DNA of 37,489 nt from contig NZ_JARFTR010000127.1 in NCBI RefSeq assembly GCF_029167235.1, positions 1-37,489 of the forward strand, in the 5' to 3' direction. The DNA comes from Kamptonema sp. UHCC 0994. GTDB lineage: Bacteria > Cyanobacteriota > Cyanobacteriia > Cyanobacteriales > Microcoleaceae. This document shows, in pieces, positions 18,438 through 27,428 of the stretch. Within the stretch, counting starts at the first letter, position 1. Each line of letters begins with the position of its first letter. The notes beneath the pieces are model-generated. The model saw only the letters and a list, made by a program, of their open reading frames with translations, ran no database searches and had not been told where the DNA came from. Both the position numbers and the translations under genes were made by a program.

Positions 18438-18579
18438 ATTTTTGATGGTTGTTGGCTAAATTCTGCACTTTTGTGAGTTTTCATCAACGATCTGAATGTG
18501 AAACAAATTATATCACGATCTGATCTGCCGTTACCATTACCGCTGCCAGCAAAATTTATGCACGGGCGATCGCTATTCC

Positions 18580-20055
18580 TCAATGAACCTGCGTCAAAAG
18601 GTTGAATCGATCGCTATCAATACGACCAGATTGATACAAAATTTGTGCTATTTCCAAAAGTGTTAAAACCGCATGAGCCTGATATCCATTCTCGTGCAAT
18701 CTATCTTTCACACCCTGTCCGTGATCGATAAATACTACAATATCTTCCACATCCAAACCAGCAGACTTTAACTTAGCAGCACCTTCCATCGCACTCTTAC
18801 CAGAAATCAGAATGTCATCCACTACCACAATCATTTCTCCCGCCTGAAAATGCCCCTCAATTAACCTCCCCGCACCGTAAGCTTTCACTTCCTTACGCGG
18901 GAAAATCATCGGTCGTTCCATTCGCAAAGCTAAACCCGTTGCTGTTGGTAAAGAACCATAAGGTATCCCTGCAATCCGGTCAAATTTAAGGTCTTTCAGA
19001 ATGTCCGCGTAAGCACTGACAATTAAATGGAAAATTTGGGGAATTGAGATAATTGGTCGCAAATCGATATAATAGGGAAATACTACTCCCGATGCTTGCA
19101 CGTGGTCGCCAAAAGTAATGCAGCCGATGTCATAAAGTTGTAATATCAAATCGCGATGAGGTTCAGGTTGTAAAAAACACACATCTGGAAGCCATAAGTC
19201 ACAAGTAGGACTGCCTTCTAATACCCGAATACGCTGTTCATTAATAGCATTTCGCAACTCATTAATTGCCTTGCCATTATCTTCTTTTGCTAATAAATTT
19301 GGTGGGACTGGTAATAGCAATCCTTCGCCATTTTTACTCAAACCAGCCGCAAGAATTTGGGTAAGTTCGTCCTCTTCTGCAAGGTCATTTTCTTCTGCTA
19401 TGTCTCCGTGAATTAAAATTAACCTTTCAGGAGCTGCTTTGCGGATACGAGCTAACATATCTGCCATTACGCCTACTTCTAAACCCAGTTGATCTAGAGT
19501 TCCCCAACTTTGAGCTGCTTGTACCAATTCTAAGTAAAGAGGATGTTCTGCCGTCGGATATTCTTGCAAAGTAGCGGCAGAAGGATTAGCCGTTGCACAC
19601 AGTATAAAAACTGCTTTGCCGGGGTATACTAAAAAAGGAGTTACTTGGTCAAGTCCGGCATAAGGAGACAAAGTAACAGCATCTACTTGCCAGTCTTCAA
19701 AGGCGGTACGAGCAAAGGCGGTGCTAGTATTTAAATCGCCATATTTTGCATCTAAAATTACTGGAATATGAGCAGGAATACTTTTTAAAGTTTGTTGCAA
19801 CAGTTCTAAGCCGGGAGTACCTAGAGCTTGGTAAAATCCTAAACTGAGTTTATAAGCGCAGACAAAATCTGCTGTTTTTGCAATGACAAACTGTAGGTAA
19901 TCTCTCAAATTAGCGATAGAGATTTTAGTTTTATCGGTCGCAGGTGAATCAGTAGAAAAATTTTCTGGGTCGGGGTCAAGTGCTACATAGAGCAAACTTT
20001 GATTGCGATCGATTGCAGTCAGCAATTTATCAAAGAAATTAGGTTGAATGTTCAT
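18580..20055 (-). CDS. pyrF: bifunctional orotidine 5'-phosphate decarboxylase / orotate phosphoribosyltransferase
   Basis: Carries the last two steps of UMP synthesis on one chain. The 491 residues start MNIQPNFFDKLLTAIDRN, the usual start of type-2 OMP decarboxylases; the frame extends 15 codons further upstream, but that extension is translated from the inverted-repeat region and is unlikely. The decarboxylase half (about 1-270) has VALDPDPE and the catalytic DAKYGDLNTSTA. The OPRT half (about 290-491) has the PRPP-binding loop IVVVDDILISGKSAM and IAGIPYGSLPTA. The fusion order PyrF-PyrE is the cyanobacterial form, opposite to eukaryotic UMPS. A perfect 17-bp inverted repeat sits 11 bp before the ATG. 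Confidence 0.93.
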   Translation of the reverse strand: MNIQPNFFDKLLTAIDRNQSLLYVALDPDPENFSTDSPATDKTKISIANLRDYLQFVIAKTADFVCAYKLSLGFYQALGTPGLELLQQTLKSIPAHIPVILDAKYGDLNTSTAFARTAFEDWQVDAVTLSPYAGLDQVTPFLVYPGKAVFILCATANPSAATLQEYPTAEHPLYLELVQAAQSWGTLDQLGLEVGVMADMLARIRKAAPERLILIHGDIAEENDLAEEDELTQILAAGLSKNGEGLLLPVPPNLLAKEDNGKAINELRNAINEQRIRVLEGSPTCDLWLPDVCFLQPEPHRDLILQLYDIGCITFGDHVQASGVVFPYYIDLRPIISIPQIFHLIVSAYADILKDLKFDRIAGIPYGSLPTATGLALRMERPMIFPRKEVKAYGAGRLIEGHFQAGEMIVVVDDILISGKSAMEGAAKLKSAGLDVEDIVVFIDHGQGVKDRLHENGYQAHAVLTLLEIAQILYQSGRIDSDRFNLLTQVH

Positions 20056-20066
20056 TGGTAAAAAAA

Positions 20067-20116
20067 ATACTAATACATTATCTCTGCGGTTTTCGCTCAA
20101 GATAATGTATTAGTAT
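20067..20116 (-). promoter_or_regulatory. perfect 17-bp inverted repeat in the pyrF leader
   Basis: Arms 20067-20083 (ATACTAATACATTATCT) and 20100-20116 are exact reverse complements with a 16-nt loop. It ends 11 bp before the pyrF ATG, so it is either in the 5' leader as a strong AT-rich hairpin or an operator at the promoter. It lacks a following T-run on the pyrF strand, although a run of T's (20061-20067 on the complement) lies right after the hairpin toward the gene, which would fit an intrinsic terminator or attenuator. Confidence 0.6.
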
Positions 20117-20201
20117 CATAAAATCTAACATTTAGGAGAGGTTGGCGCGACCGATTTGCTTCCAGCCCTCAATTCCTCCCCAGCTTCGCGCCATTTCAGC
20201 T

Positions 20202-21455
20202 TTAAACCAAAGACAGCGATTTCAACTCAGGAGCAACATATTGCAAAAATAAATCTATAGTTTCCGCCTTCAGCCAGCCTTTGTGAACCGCCATTTCCCC
20301 AAAGCGCTTACCTGTTTTCCGCTGCTCAATCAAAAGCGTACTAATTTGATCGTCATCTAATAGTGCAGCGGATTTAAGATATTGACCCAAAGGTTTTTTC
20401 TCTTCTGTTGTCGCTAAATTTGGCAAACGATCGGCCAAAAAATCAATAGTTTCAGGCTTGAGCCAACCGCGCTGAGCTAGAATTTCTCCAAATCGCAGGT
20501 GGTAATTATTCTCTGCTTGTTCTTGCAGCACCGCTGCTACTTGCTCAGAGGAAATTAAGCCTGCTTCTTGCAAAATTTGACCGATGGGTTTTGAGTTTTT
20601 TTGCTTAGCTAGTTGGGCTTCAGCAATGAGGCAAGCTTCAGTTATTTGAGTGTTAGGTTCAGCAACATTTTCGGAATCGGCGGCAACAAACTCAGAAGAA
20701 TTGACAAAAGGAGTTTTATAGATGTTGAACTTTTGCTGAAAAATTAGCCAGAAAAAAGGTAAACCCTCTAGTAAATATCTTTTCCACAGGCGTTGAGGCT
20801 CCGACAGCAGCCGATAAAACCATTCCAAGCCAACTTCACTCATCCATTTTGGTGCGCGATTGCGGCAGCCAGCCTCAAAATCAATTGTTGCACCAATTCC
20901 CAAGAACACTTTAATGTTCTTTAGCTTTTCTTTATATTGGTGAATCCATATCTCTTGCTTCGGCGAGCCCACTCCAATTGCTAAAATTGTAGCCCCTGAC
21001 TGATTGATTAAATCTACAATTCTGTGGCATTCTTCTACATTATTTTCAAATCCAAAAGAAGGAGAATGACAGGCAATTACTATATTTCGCCCTACCTTGG
21101 TATTGATTTGTAACATTGCTTTTTCTGCTACACCCTCAGCCGCCCCAAGCAGAAAAATCTTTACATTTTTGTCATCTTTATAATGGTTATAAAAGGCTGG
21201 GAAAAAATCAGATCCAGATAGTTTTTCTTTAAGGGGATTGCCTAAAAATTTTGAGGCGTACATGATGATTTTGCTGTCACACACCCGGTAATTAGCCTCT
21301 TGATAAGCTTGATAAAATGCTCTATCTTTTTGCAGCTTCATCAAGTGGTCTACATTAGTGGTAAATACAACTCCACCTTCACGACTTAGGCGACGAAGCA
21401 ACTCGGCTGCTGATAAATTGTGAATTGAGACATTAAGTACGTTAATCATTTTCAT
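20202..21455 (-). CDS. WecG/TagA/CpsF glycosyltransferase with C-terminal tandem repeat module
   Basis: 417 residues. Residues 1-245 are a WecG/TagA/CpsF (GT26) transferase, which adds a sugar to a lipid-linked precursor in surface polysaccharide synthesis: FTTNVDHLMK (about 31-40), VCDSKIIM with the expected Asp60, GVGSPKQEIWIHQ and AGCRNRAPKWMSEVGLEW then RLLSEPQRLWKRYL. After a linker with PNTQITEACLIAE, residues about 288-417 form two paired helical repeats (IGQILQEAGLISSEQV with FGEILAQRGWLKPETID; LGQYLKSAALLDDDQIS with FGEMAVHKGWLKAETID), like MshEN/GspE N-terminal modules. The start ATG has AAAGGGGTG upstream. The fusion suggests regulated or scaffolded activity. Confidence 0.88.
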   Translation of the reverse strand: MKMINVLNVSIHNLSAAELLRRLSREGGVVFTTNVDHLMKLQKDRAFYQAYQEANYRVCDSKIIMYASKFLGNPLKEKLSGSDFFPAFYNHYKDDKNVKIFLLGAAEGVAEKAMLQINTKVGRNIVIACHSPSFGFENNVEECHRIVDLINQSGATILAIGVGSPKQEIWIHQYKEKLKNIKVFLGIGATIDFEAGCRNRAPKWMSEVGLEWFYRLLSEPQRLWKRYLLEGLPFFWLIFQQKFNIYKTPFVNSSEFVAADSENVAEPNTQITEACLIAEAQLAKQKNSKPIGQILQEAGLISSEQVAAVLQEQAENNYHLRFGEILAQRGWLKPETIDFLADRLPNLATTEEKKPLGQYLKSAALLDDDQISTLLIEQRKTGKRFGEMAVHKGWLKAETIDLFLQYVAPELKSLSLV

Positions 21456-21930
21456 GGCGATACACCCCTTTCTGGTTAAGTTAACCCACTTCTTTAAGTG
21501 AAAATACGGATGGGACTGATGAATGACTTGTGTTTTGGATTTATGATTCTAAGTATATTCCCAGTTACTGGTGTTTGTCTGCGGTAAATACGGTGATTGT
21601 GTGAAGTTTCTATGAAGTTAGGGCGAGAAAACTGTAAAGTTTGCGTAAAGTTTGCGTAACAGACCGGACTATTGGGGAAAAAATCTAAAGAATGTACTTA
21701 CGTATTGCTGCTGCTACCAAAGTCTAAGTAAAAATACTCAAAAAACGTAGATATTCACGACAGCCTGCATTTGAGCCTCTCATGGCTCAAGAATAGAACT
21801 TAAAAATTTCCTCAATTATGTCAGTGATAAATCTTGTCGCAAGCTGGTGATGTCAATCACTCAACATTAGGAAAAAACCGTTGATAGTGAGATAATTAAA
21901 GAATCAACATCACTTCAGAGGTAGATTGCC
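21456..21930. promoter_or_regulatory. divergent intergenic region with direct repeat
   Basis: 475 bp between the divergent glycosyltransferase and a small membrane gene. It contains a perfect 11-bp direct repeat, GTAAAGTTTGC at 21634-21644 and 21645-21655, continued by GTAAC, which may be an activator or repressor site. Near the glycosyltransferase start is GGTTAAGTTAACC-like dyad symmetry. No RNA gene seen. Confidence 0.35.
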
Positions 21931-22152
21931 ATGCTAGGAAATGCCCTTTTTTGCTATTTAATGATTGCCCTGGCAGTTTTTAGTGTTTGGCTGGAAGCTT
22001 TTTGGGCCGATGCTACAACCCCCAAAACTCACTGCATATCTTGGGCAGCGTTAATGTTAGCTCCTCTTTTCTGGCCAATAGTTTTACCTCTGTCCAATTT
22101 TGAGATAGTTACAAAGCTGAGCTCAACAATTCCCGATCGCTACAATCCGTAA
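21931..22152 (+). CDS. small hypothetical membrane protein
   Basis: 73 residues with two hydrophobic segments (LFCYLMIALAVFSVWLEAF and AALMLAPLFWPIVLPLS). A good ribosome-binding site, AGAGGTAG, lies before the ATG. No family recognised. It is convergent with the large WD40 gene. Confidence 0.5.
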   Translation: MLGNALFCYLMIALAVFSVWLEAFWADATTPKTHCISWAALMLAPLFWPIVLPLSNFEIVTKLSSTIPDRYNP

Positions 22153-22194
22153 ATAAATCATAAAGCAGAGTTGCTAATTAGCAATTACAAACTT

Positions 22195-25100
22195 TTAATT
22201 GCAGGTGGTGTCTTGAAGGTTGTACCTGAGATAGTCGTGGATGCGATCGCACGTTCGCTCTACCAATTCCCCCACGCGATCGTTCATCTCGCCACTTTTG
22301 ACAGCAAATCCTGCCATCTCTTCAACGCGCCAAAGTTTCACACTTCCGTCCCAACTGCCCGATGCGAGTATTTTCCCATCTGAGCTCCAACTTAGGCCAT
22401 AGACGCGATCGCGATGCCCTGAGAGAGTTTTCAATAAGCGACCGTCCAAACTCCAAAGTTTCACTGTATTGTCAAAACTCGACGAGGCTAAAAATCTCCC
22501 GTTTGGGCTAAAACTTACTCTTGAAACTTTATTGCTGTGATCCTCTAGAGTTCTCAATAAGCGACCGTCCAAAGTCAAAATTTTTACTGTATTATCGTCA
22601 GAAGCTAAGGCAATAGTACGACCATCGGGGCTGAATGTCACCCAATTAACCTCGCCGCCGCCTTCTGCGATCGTCCGCAGCAATTTCCCATTTTTGCTCC
22701 AGAGTTTCACTGTCCTGTCAGCACTAGCACTTGCAATAACTTGACCGTCGGGACTGAAACAAACGCTGTACACCCAACCACTGTGGCCTGCGATCGTCCG
22801 CAACAAATCACCATTTTTATTCCAAAGTTTCACCGTTTTATCAGCACTAGCAGTTGCAATTATCAGTCCATCAGGACTAAAACTCGCGTCGAACACTTCA
22901 TCGTTGTGAGCTTTCCAACTTCGGATCAACTTACCCCCAAAACTCCAAAGTTTCACGGTTTTATCCTTACTTGCTGAGGCAATTGTAGAGCCATCTGGCG
23001 AGAAACTTACGCTATAAACCCATTCCTGATGCCCCTTAAGGAAGAGGGGAATAATTGAACCTCCTAAATAATTAAATGCTTCTTCCGTCTTCCGTCTTCC
23101 GTCTTCCGTCTTCCTTCTTCCTTCTTCCTTCAAATTCCAAAGTTTTACCATTTTATCCCGGCTGGCCGACGCAACTACATTACTATTAGGACTAAAACTC
23201 ACGCCGTAGACCAACTGTTCGCGATCCTTTGGAGCTTTGACCTCTAGATTTTTCAATAGCCAAATATCAGGTCTCCAAAGTTTCACCGTGCTGTCTGCAC
23301 TAGCAGTTGCAATAGTTTGACCATCAGGACTAAAACTTAGGCCATAAATTATAGCTCTGTGACCTTTTAATGTTGTTAACAGGCTACCATCAAGACTCCA
23401 AATTTTCACAGTGTTATCTTCACTGGCCGTTGCTAATATCTGACCATTGGGGCTAAAATTCAAGCTTCTAATGCCGCGTTCGTGGCCTTCCCATGTTCTT
23501 AAAAGACTTCCATTCGTGCTCCAAATTTTTACAAGTTTGTCAGCACCAACGGTAGCAAGAATATCACCATTAGGGGAGAAGCTTACACTTGTAACATCGG
23601 TATTTTGCCCCTTGAGATTTTTGAGAAAAGTAGATTTTTTACCCCCTTCGCCATCAATACTCCAAAGTTTCACGGTGTTGTCAAAACTAGCGCTAGCAAG
23701 CATTTTACCGTCGCTACTCCAACTCAAACTCGTAACGCCGCTGCTATGTCCTTTAAGCGTAATGGGAAGATGGAGAGGGGAGGATGGTGTGAGATTCCAG
23801 AGTTTTATAGTATTGTCTTTACTTGCCGAAGCGAGAATAGTACCTTGAGGGTTGAAAGCGATACTGAAAACACTTTCATTATGCCCGGAAAAAGTTTGAA
23901 GTAATTTGCCATCAATACTCCAAAGTTTCACCGTTTTGTCTTTACTGCTAGTGGCGATTTTCCGACCATCAGGACTAAAACTCACGGCATAAATGCGATC
24001 GCTGTGTCCTTCCAGATTTTGAATCAACTCGCCGTGAATACTCCAAAGTTTGACAATTTTATCATCACCAACAGTAGCAATAGTTTTTCCATCCGGGCTA
24101 AAACTCACATCCCAAACCCAACCTTTATGTCCTTCTAATCTATTGTACTCCTGCACTTCCGATAGTGGCCCTTGTAAATTGCGAATCACTTCTTTTTTCA
24201 GTTGCTTTGTTCCTCCTAATAACTGCAATTTTCTAGCCGCCCGCAGACTATTTACTAAAGCATCTAGCTGGTTTCCTGAAACTCGCAAAGCTTGAGATGT
24301 TGAATTTAGTGCGTTGATTTCAGCGATTTCTGCTTGTCTTTTTTGAGAGCCTGCATTAACTGCTTCTTTTGTTTGATAGGCTGCTCCCCATCCGGCAATT
24401 ATTGCTGCAATTGAAATTACCCCAAGTCCGAAAAGAGCTTTCTGGATTGTTCGCTTAGCTTTCTGCTGTGCTTCTATCAATGTCTCATTAGCAATAGCTA
24501 ATATTTCAGATGCTTTTTTTTCTGCTTCTAATGCAATTATGACCTCTCGTTTTTCTGATTCTAAGCTAGCAGCTAAAAATTGATAATCTAGATCGTTTAA
24601 GCTTTTATCTGCTGCCCAGCTTTGAGCATCTCGCAGTGCTTTACCGCGCAATAGTCGCGATTCATCTAGACGGCTGGAATTAACCCAAGTTGTAATTGCT
24701 TCGGAATATGGCCGCAGAGAGGCTAAGGCTTTATCTACCCAATTTTGATTAAATATTTCTTGATAGATACGGTTGTAAATTTTGAGTTTTCCATCTTGTT
24801 TGACGACTAAACCAGATAGTTGTAGTTCTGTTTGTTCAGGACTACCATCGGCGGTAACTTGACTCTCTAAAATTTGCTGGTAAAGTCCCAGAAGTCTAGC
24901 AGAATTCTGTTCGCTTCTGAGGATGCGATCGCGAATTGTCTTTAAATGCTCTGGTTCATCGCGATATTCCCAATTTTCGATAACATGATGACGAATAATT
25001 TGCTCTACATTCGGCGTTCTACTATCAGCTTTTTTGGCAATTAGTTGGCATAATTTCTGAGTTAAGAAAGGCTGTCCTCCTGTCCAATTTATAATCTCTT

Positions 25101-25809
25101 GTAAAATAAGTTCAGGATGATCTGTTACTTCTGCTAATCCCTCTGTTAAAGATAGCTTTGCTTCCTCAAAAGTAAAACCAGTCAGCTCAATACCTTGACC
25201 GATATTAAACTGCGTCCGCTGTTTGTCAGCGATCAAATCCTGCGGCGTACCTACTCCTAAAAGGCAAAAAGTGAGGCGATTATATTCAGCATTGTTTGCA
25301 CGTTTGTTGTAGCAAGCACGGAGGAAAGCAAAAAAATCATCTTTGAAACTGAGGGGGATAATACTATCTATTTCATCTATAAAAATCACAATATTTTGTG
25401 GCAATTCACGCAGCAAAACTGACTCGATAAATTCGCTGAATTTGTCTAATGGTGACAATGAATTGTATTGTTTCCACCAATCTATACAGTTAATTTTATT
25501 GGATAAATTAAACTCTTTAACCAATCTTCTGACAATGCCTAAATACCATTTGTCTGGCGTTACATCTAGAGTTCCAATTTCTGTAATGTCGATAGCAGCA
25601 CAGGTAATTCCTTCTGCACTTAACCTTTGGAAAGTTCGCACCCATAGACTAGATTTCCCCATCTGTCGCGAGTTTAACACATAACAAAAATCTCCCTTTT
25701 TCAATCCATTGTACAGAAGATGATCTGCTTCTCTAACTACATAGGTGGGGTGTCGATCTTCTAAACTTCCCCCAACTTGATAGGATTTTTCTACTAACAT
25801 AAATTCCAT
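22195..25809 (-). CDS. AAA-like NTPase with 14 WD40 repeats
   Basis: 1204 residues. The N-terminal AAA-like NTPase (about 10-370) has Walker A NSRQMGKSSL (Lys52) and Walker B IVIFIDEIDSI (Asp145, Glu146). A helical linker leads to one TM segment (LFGLGVISIAAIIAGWGAAY, about 457-476), then a second linker. Residues about 550-1170 are 14 WD40 repeats, enough for two seven-blade propellers; repeat 8 is atypical and may mark the boundary. This STAND-like design (sensor propellers on a switch NTPase) fits signalling or defence. It begins 6 bp after the stop of the HTH-AAA gene, with GAGG in that junction as ribosome-binding site, so the two are coupled. A heptamer-derived insertion follows blade 8. 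Confidence 0.92.
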   Translation of the reverse strand: MEFMLVEKSYQVGGSLEDRHPTYVVREADHLLYNGLKKGDFCYVLNSRQMGKSSLWVRTFQRLSAEGITCAAIDITEIGTLDVTPDKWYLGIVRRLVKEFNLSNKINCIDWWKQYNSLSPLDKFSEFIESVLLRELPQNIVIFIDEIDSIIPLSFKDDFFAFLRACYNKRANNAEYNRLTFCLLGVGTPQDLIADKQRTQFNIGQGIELTGFTFEEAKLSLTEGLAEVTDHPELILQEIINWTGGQPFLTQKLCQLIAKKADSRTPNVEQIIRHHVIENWEYRDEPEHLKTIRDRILRSEQNSARLLGLYQQILESQVTADGSPEQTELQLSGLVVKQDGKLKIYNRIYQEIFNQNWVDKALASLRPYSEAITTWVNSSRLDESRLLRGKALRDAQSWAADKSLNDLDYQFLAASLESEKREVIIALEAEKKASEILAIANETLIEAQQKAKRTIQKALFGLGVISIAAIIAGWGAAYQTKEAVNAGSQKRQAEIAEINALNSTSQALRVSGNQLDALVNSLRAARKLQLLGGTKQLKKEVIRNLQGPLSEVQEYNRLEGHKGWVWDVSFSPDGKTIATVGDDKIVKLWSIHGELIQNLEGHSDRIYAVSFSPDGRKIATSSKDKTVKLWSIDGKLLQTFSGHNESVFSIAFNPQGTILASASKDNTIKLWNLTPSSPLHLPITLKGHSSGVTSLSWSSDGKMLASASFDNTVKLWSIDGEGGKKSTFLKNLKGQNTDVTSVSFSPNGDILATVGADKLVKIWSTNGSLLRTWEGHERGIRSLNFSPNGQILATASEDNTVKIWSLDGSLLTTLKGHRAIIYGLSFSPDGQTIATASADSTVKLWRPDIWLLKNLEVKAPKDREQLVYGVSFSPNSNVVASASRDKMVKLWNLKEEGRRKTEDGRRKTEEAFNYLGGSIIPLFLKGHQEWVYSVSFSPDGSTIASASKDKTVKLWSFGGKLIRSWKAHNDEVFDASFSPDGLIIATASADKTVKLWNKNGDLLRTIAGHSGWVYSVCFSPDGQVIASASADRTVKLWSKNGKLLRTIAEGGGEVNWVTFSPDGRTIALASDDNTVKILTLDGRLLRTLEDHSNKVSRVSFSPNGRFLASSSFDNTVKLWSLDGRLLKTLSGHRDRVYGLSWSSDGKILASGSWDGSVKLWRVEEMAGFAVKSGEMNDRVGELVERTCDRIHDYLRYNLQDTTCN
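23081..23131. repeat. TCTTCCG heptamer repeat inside the WD40 gene
   Basis: About 50 bp of TCTTCCG/TCTTCCT heptamers. On the coding strand they give the in-frame peptide EEGRRKTEDGRRKTEE between WD40 repeats 8 and 9. The same heptamer family is a known intergenic short tandem repeat in cyanobacteria; here it is tolerated inside a gene, in a loop between blades. Confidence 0.85.
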
Positions 25810-25815
25810 TAATCC

Positions 25816-27165
25816 TCAAAGATCATCGCGAAATTTATTTTGAAAATACTGCCGATATAACTGACAACTGGGTATCACACCATTTTGTTGCTGTTTAACT
25901 AATCCAATGCTCAGCAATTTAAATTGTAGCATTGATTCTAACTGCACGCTACCGTTAGTATTAACTACCTGTTTGAAAGCTGTTGCCAATTGAGGATATT
26001 CTTGAATAGTACCCCAATGTCCCTGCAAATGTTCGCGGTAAATTCCTACATCTGTAGGAGCATTTTCCAGCAATTCCTCTAGCGTCATATTCTGACGACG
26101 GAGGTGATAAATTGCCAATTGTACTAGATAAGGATGCCCTCCTACCATTGCCATTAAAGGTGCAAGATATGCTACTCCTGTATCAGTTTCCCAATTGAGG
26201 TCGTAACGCTCAGCTAAATCTTGTACTTGTTTGGGAGTAAATTCTGGTAATTCTATTGGCAAACCGACATTGAATGGCGATTGATTTACCTTCAATGGGA
26301 TATAAACGTCTGTGGAATGTACGATTACTAACCGAAGTTTTTTCCAGATAGAATTCTTTAATTTTGCATACTCGTGCAATACTCGTAGTAAGCCAAAAAA
26401 GTCTTGAGCAATTTCGGGATGAGGGAAGATACGATCGACTTCATCTAATCCTAATACTATAGGTGTGTCTATTTCGGAGAGTAGATAATCCTCGAAGTAA
26501 TTTGTGCAGTTAGTATTGCTGGTAAAAAGTTCTTCATCCCAATAATCAGCTAATTTATTCGGTAGTTGTAGCTCTCGGCTAACGCATTTGCAGAACCAGC
26601 GGAGAAATTGGTCAAGGCTTTTTAACACTCCTCTGTCTGCTAGTAATAGGTTTAAATTTACTGTTCTGTATCCAGATTGAATGGCACTATTTAAAATCCG
26701 GTTTAGTAATGAAGTTTTTCCCATTTGCCTAGAGGCTTTGATGCGGATTAGTGCTCCTGGCTGTAAAATTGCTTGACAACAATCCGATTCGATTGGAGGA
26801 CGTTCTAGGTAGAAGGTTGAATCCAATTCTACTGGCCCTTCTGGAAATTTTAGTGAGATATCAGATGGGGATTTTGTCGGTGTTAAGGTGACAGCTTTTC
26901 GTTCTATAGCTGTCCGAAAGTTACTTTTGCTTACCTCTTCTCCCAAGGATTCGGAAAGTAGTTTCCAGAATTTGTGCCCAACTGTTCGCTGTAGATAATT
27001 AACTGTATATTCTGTATTTGCTGCCATTTCTTCGTAGGTTTGATGCAGCCACGCACCATGAAAAATGGCAGTTTCAACATCGGTTAGATATCTACCAGCA
27101 TTTGTAAAAACTGCTTGATTTGCTATTTTTAGCGCTTGTTCAAAATTTAGGGTGTTCGTTTGCAT
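25816..27165 (-). CDS. HTH-AAA NTPase (vMAP-type N-terminus)
   Basis: 449 residues. The N-terminal about 90 residues (FEQALKIANQAVF ... YEEMAANTEYTVNYLQRT ... FWKLLSESLGEEVSKSNF) match the winged-helix-like domain found at the start of cyanobacterial vWA-MoxR-associated and related NTPases. The AAA-like domain has Walker A KASRQMGKTSLLNRI (Lys150) and Walker B PIVLGLDEVDRIF (Asp241, Glu242), then a helical C-terminal part (WGTIQEYPQLATAFKQV). It shares the SRQMGK Walker A with the downstream WD40 protein, so the two NTPase domains are related. Likely a paired sensor/switch system; effector not identified. Confidence 0.85.
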   Translation of the reverse strand: MQTNTLNFEQALKIANQAVFTNAGRYLTDVETAIFHGAWLHQTYEEMAANTEYTVNYLQRTVGHKFWKLLSESLGEEVSKSNFRTAIERKAVTLTPTKSPSDISLKFPEGPVELDSTFYLERPPIESDCCQAILQPGALIRIKASRQMGKTSLLNRILNSAIQSGYRTVNLNLLLADRGVLKSLDQFLRWFCKCVSRELQLPNKLADYWDEELFTSNTNCTNYFEDYLLSEIDTPIVLGLDEVDRIFPHPEIAQDFFGLLRVLHEYAKLKNSIWKKLRLVIVHSTDVYIPLKVNQSPFNVGLPIELPEFTPKQVQDLAERYDLNWETDTGVAYLAPLMAMVGGHPYLVQLAIYHLRRQNMTLEELLENAPTDVGIYREHLQGHWGTIQEYPQLATAFKQVVNTNGSVQLESMLQFKLLSIGLVKQQQNGVIPSCQLYRQYFQNKFRDDL

Positions 27166-27306
27166 AGAGCTGACATTTTTTAGGATAGGAATTAAGTAGA
27201 ATTAACAGAATATCTCTATCATAACAAATTCGGGTGGCTACTCGCTTTATTATTCATAGCGCTTACGAAAAAATTATATTAACACCTTGATTTACTGTGA
27301 TTTACC

Positions 27307-27334
27307 GTAGGGGCAATTCATGAATTGTCCCTAC
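27307..27334. repeat. palindromic repeat GTAGGGGCAATTCA
   Basis: 28-bp palindrome, arms GTAGGGGCAATTCA and TGAATTGTCCCTAC, one mismatch, no loop. A common dispersed repeat in cyanobacteria; GCGTAAGTCCTG follows at 27350, resembling the ends of the element at 4630. It lies in the 263-bp gap between two minus-strand genes and could terminate transcription from 27429. Confidence 0.6.
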
Positions 27335-27428
27335 TTTTGTTATGCTTTGCGTAAGTCCTGATTCAGCGATTGAAATCCCAACTACACAAACGAAGTCCGC
27401 CTGTGTGAACTATATTTACTTGCTGAAC

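Noticed and set aside
18580-20100. Longer PyrF start at 20100
   Set aside because: The extra 15 residues are translated through the inverted repeat, and the normal PyrF N-terminus begins at 20055.
23447-23848. 133-residue plus-strand frame inside the WD40 gene
   Set aside because: Antisense of regular WD40 repeats, which commonly produce long shadow frames.
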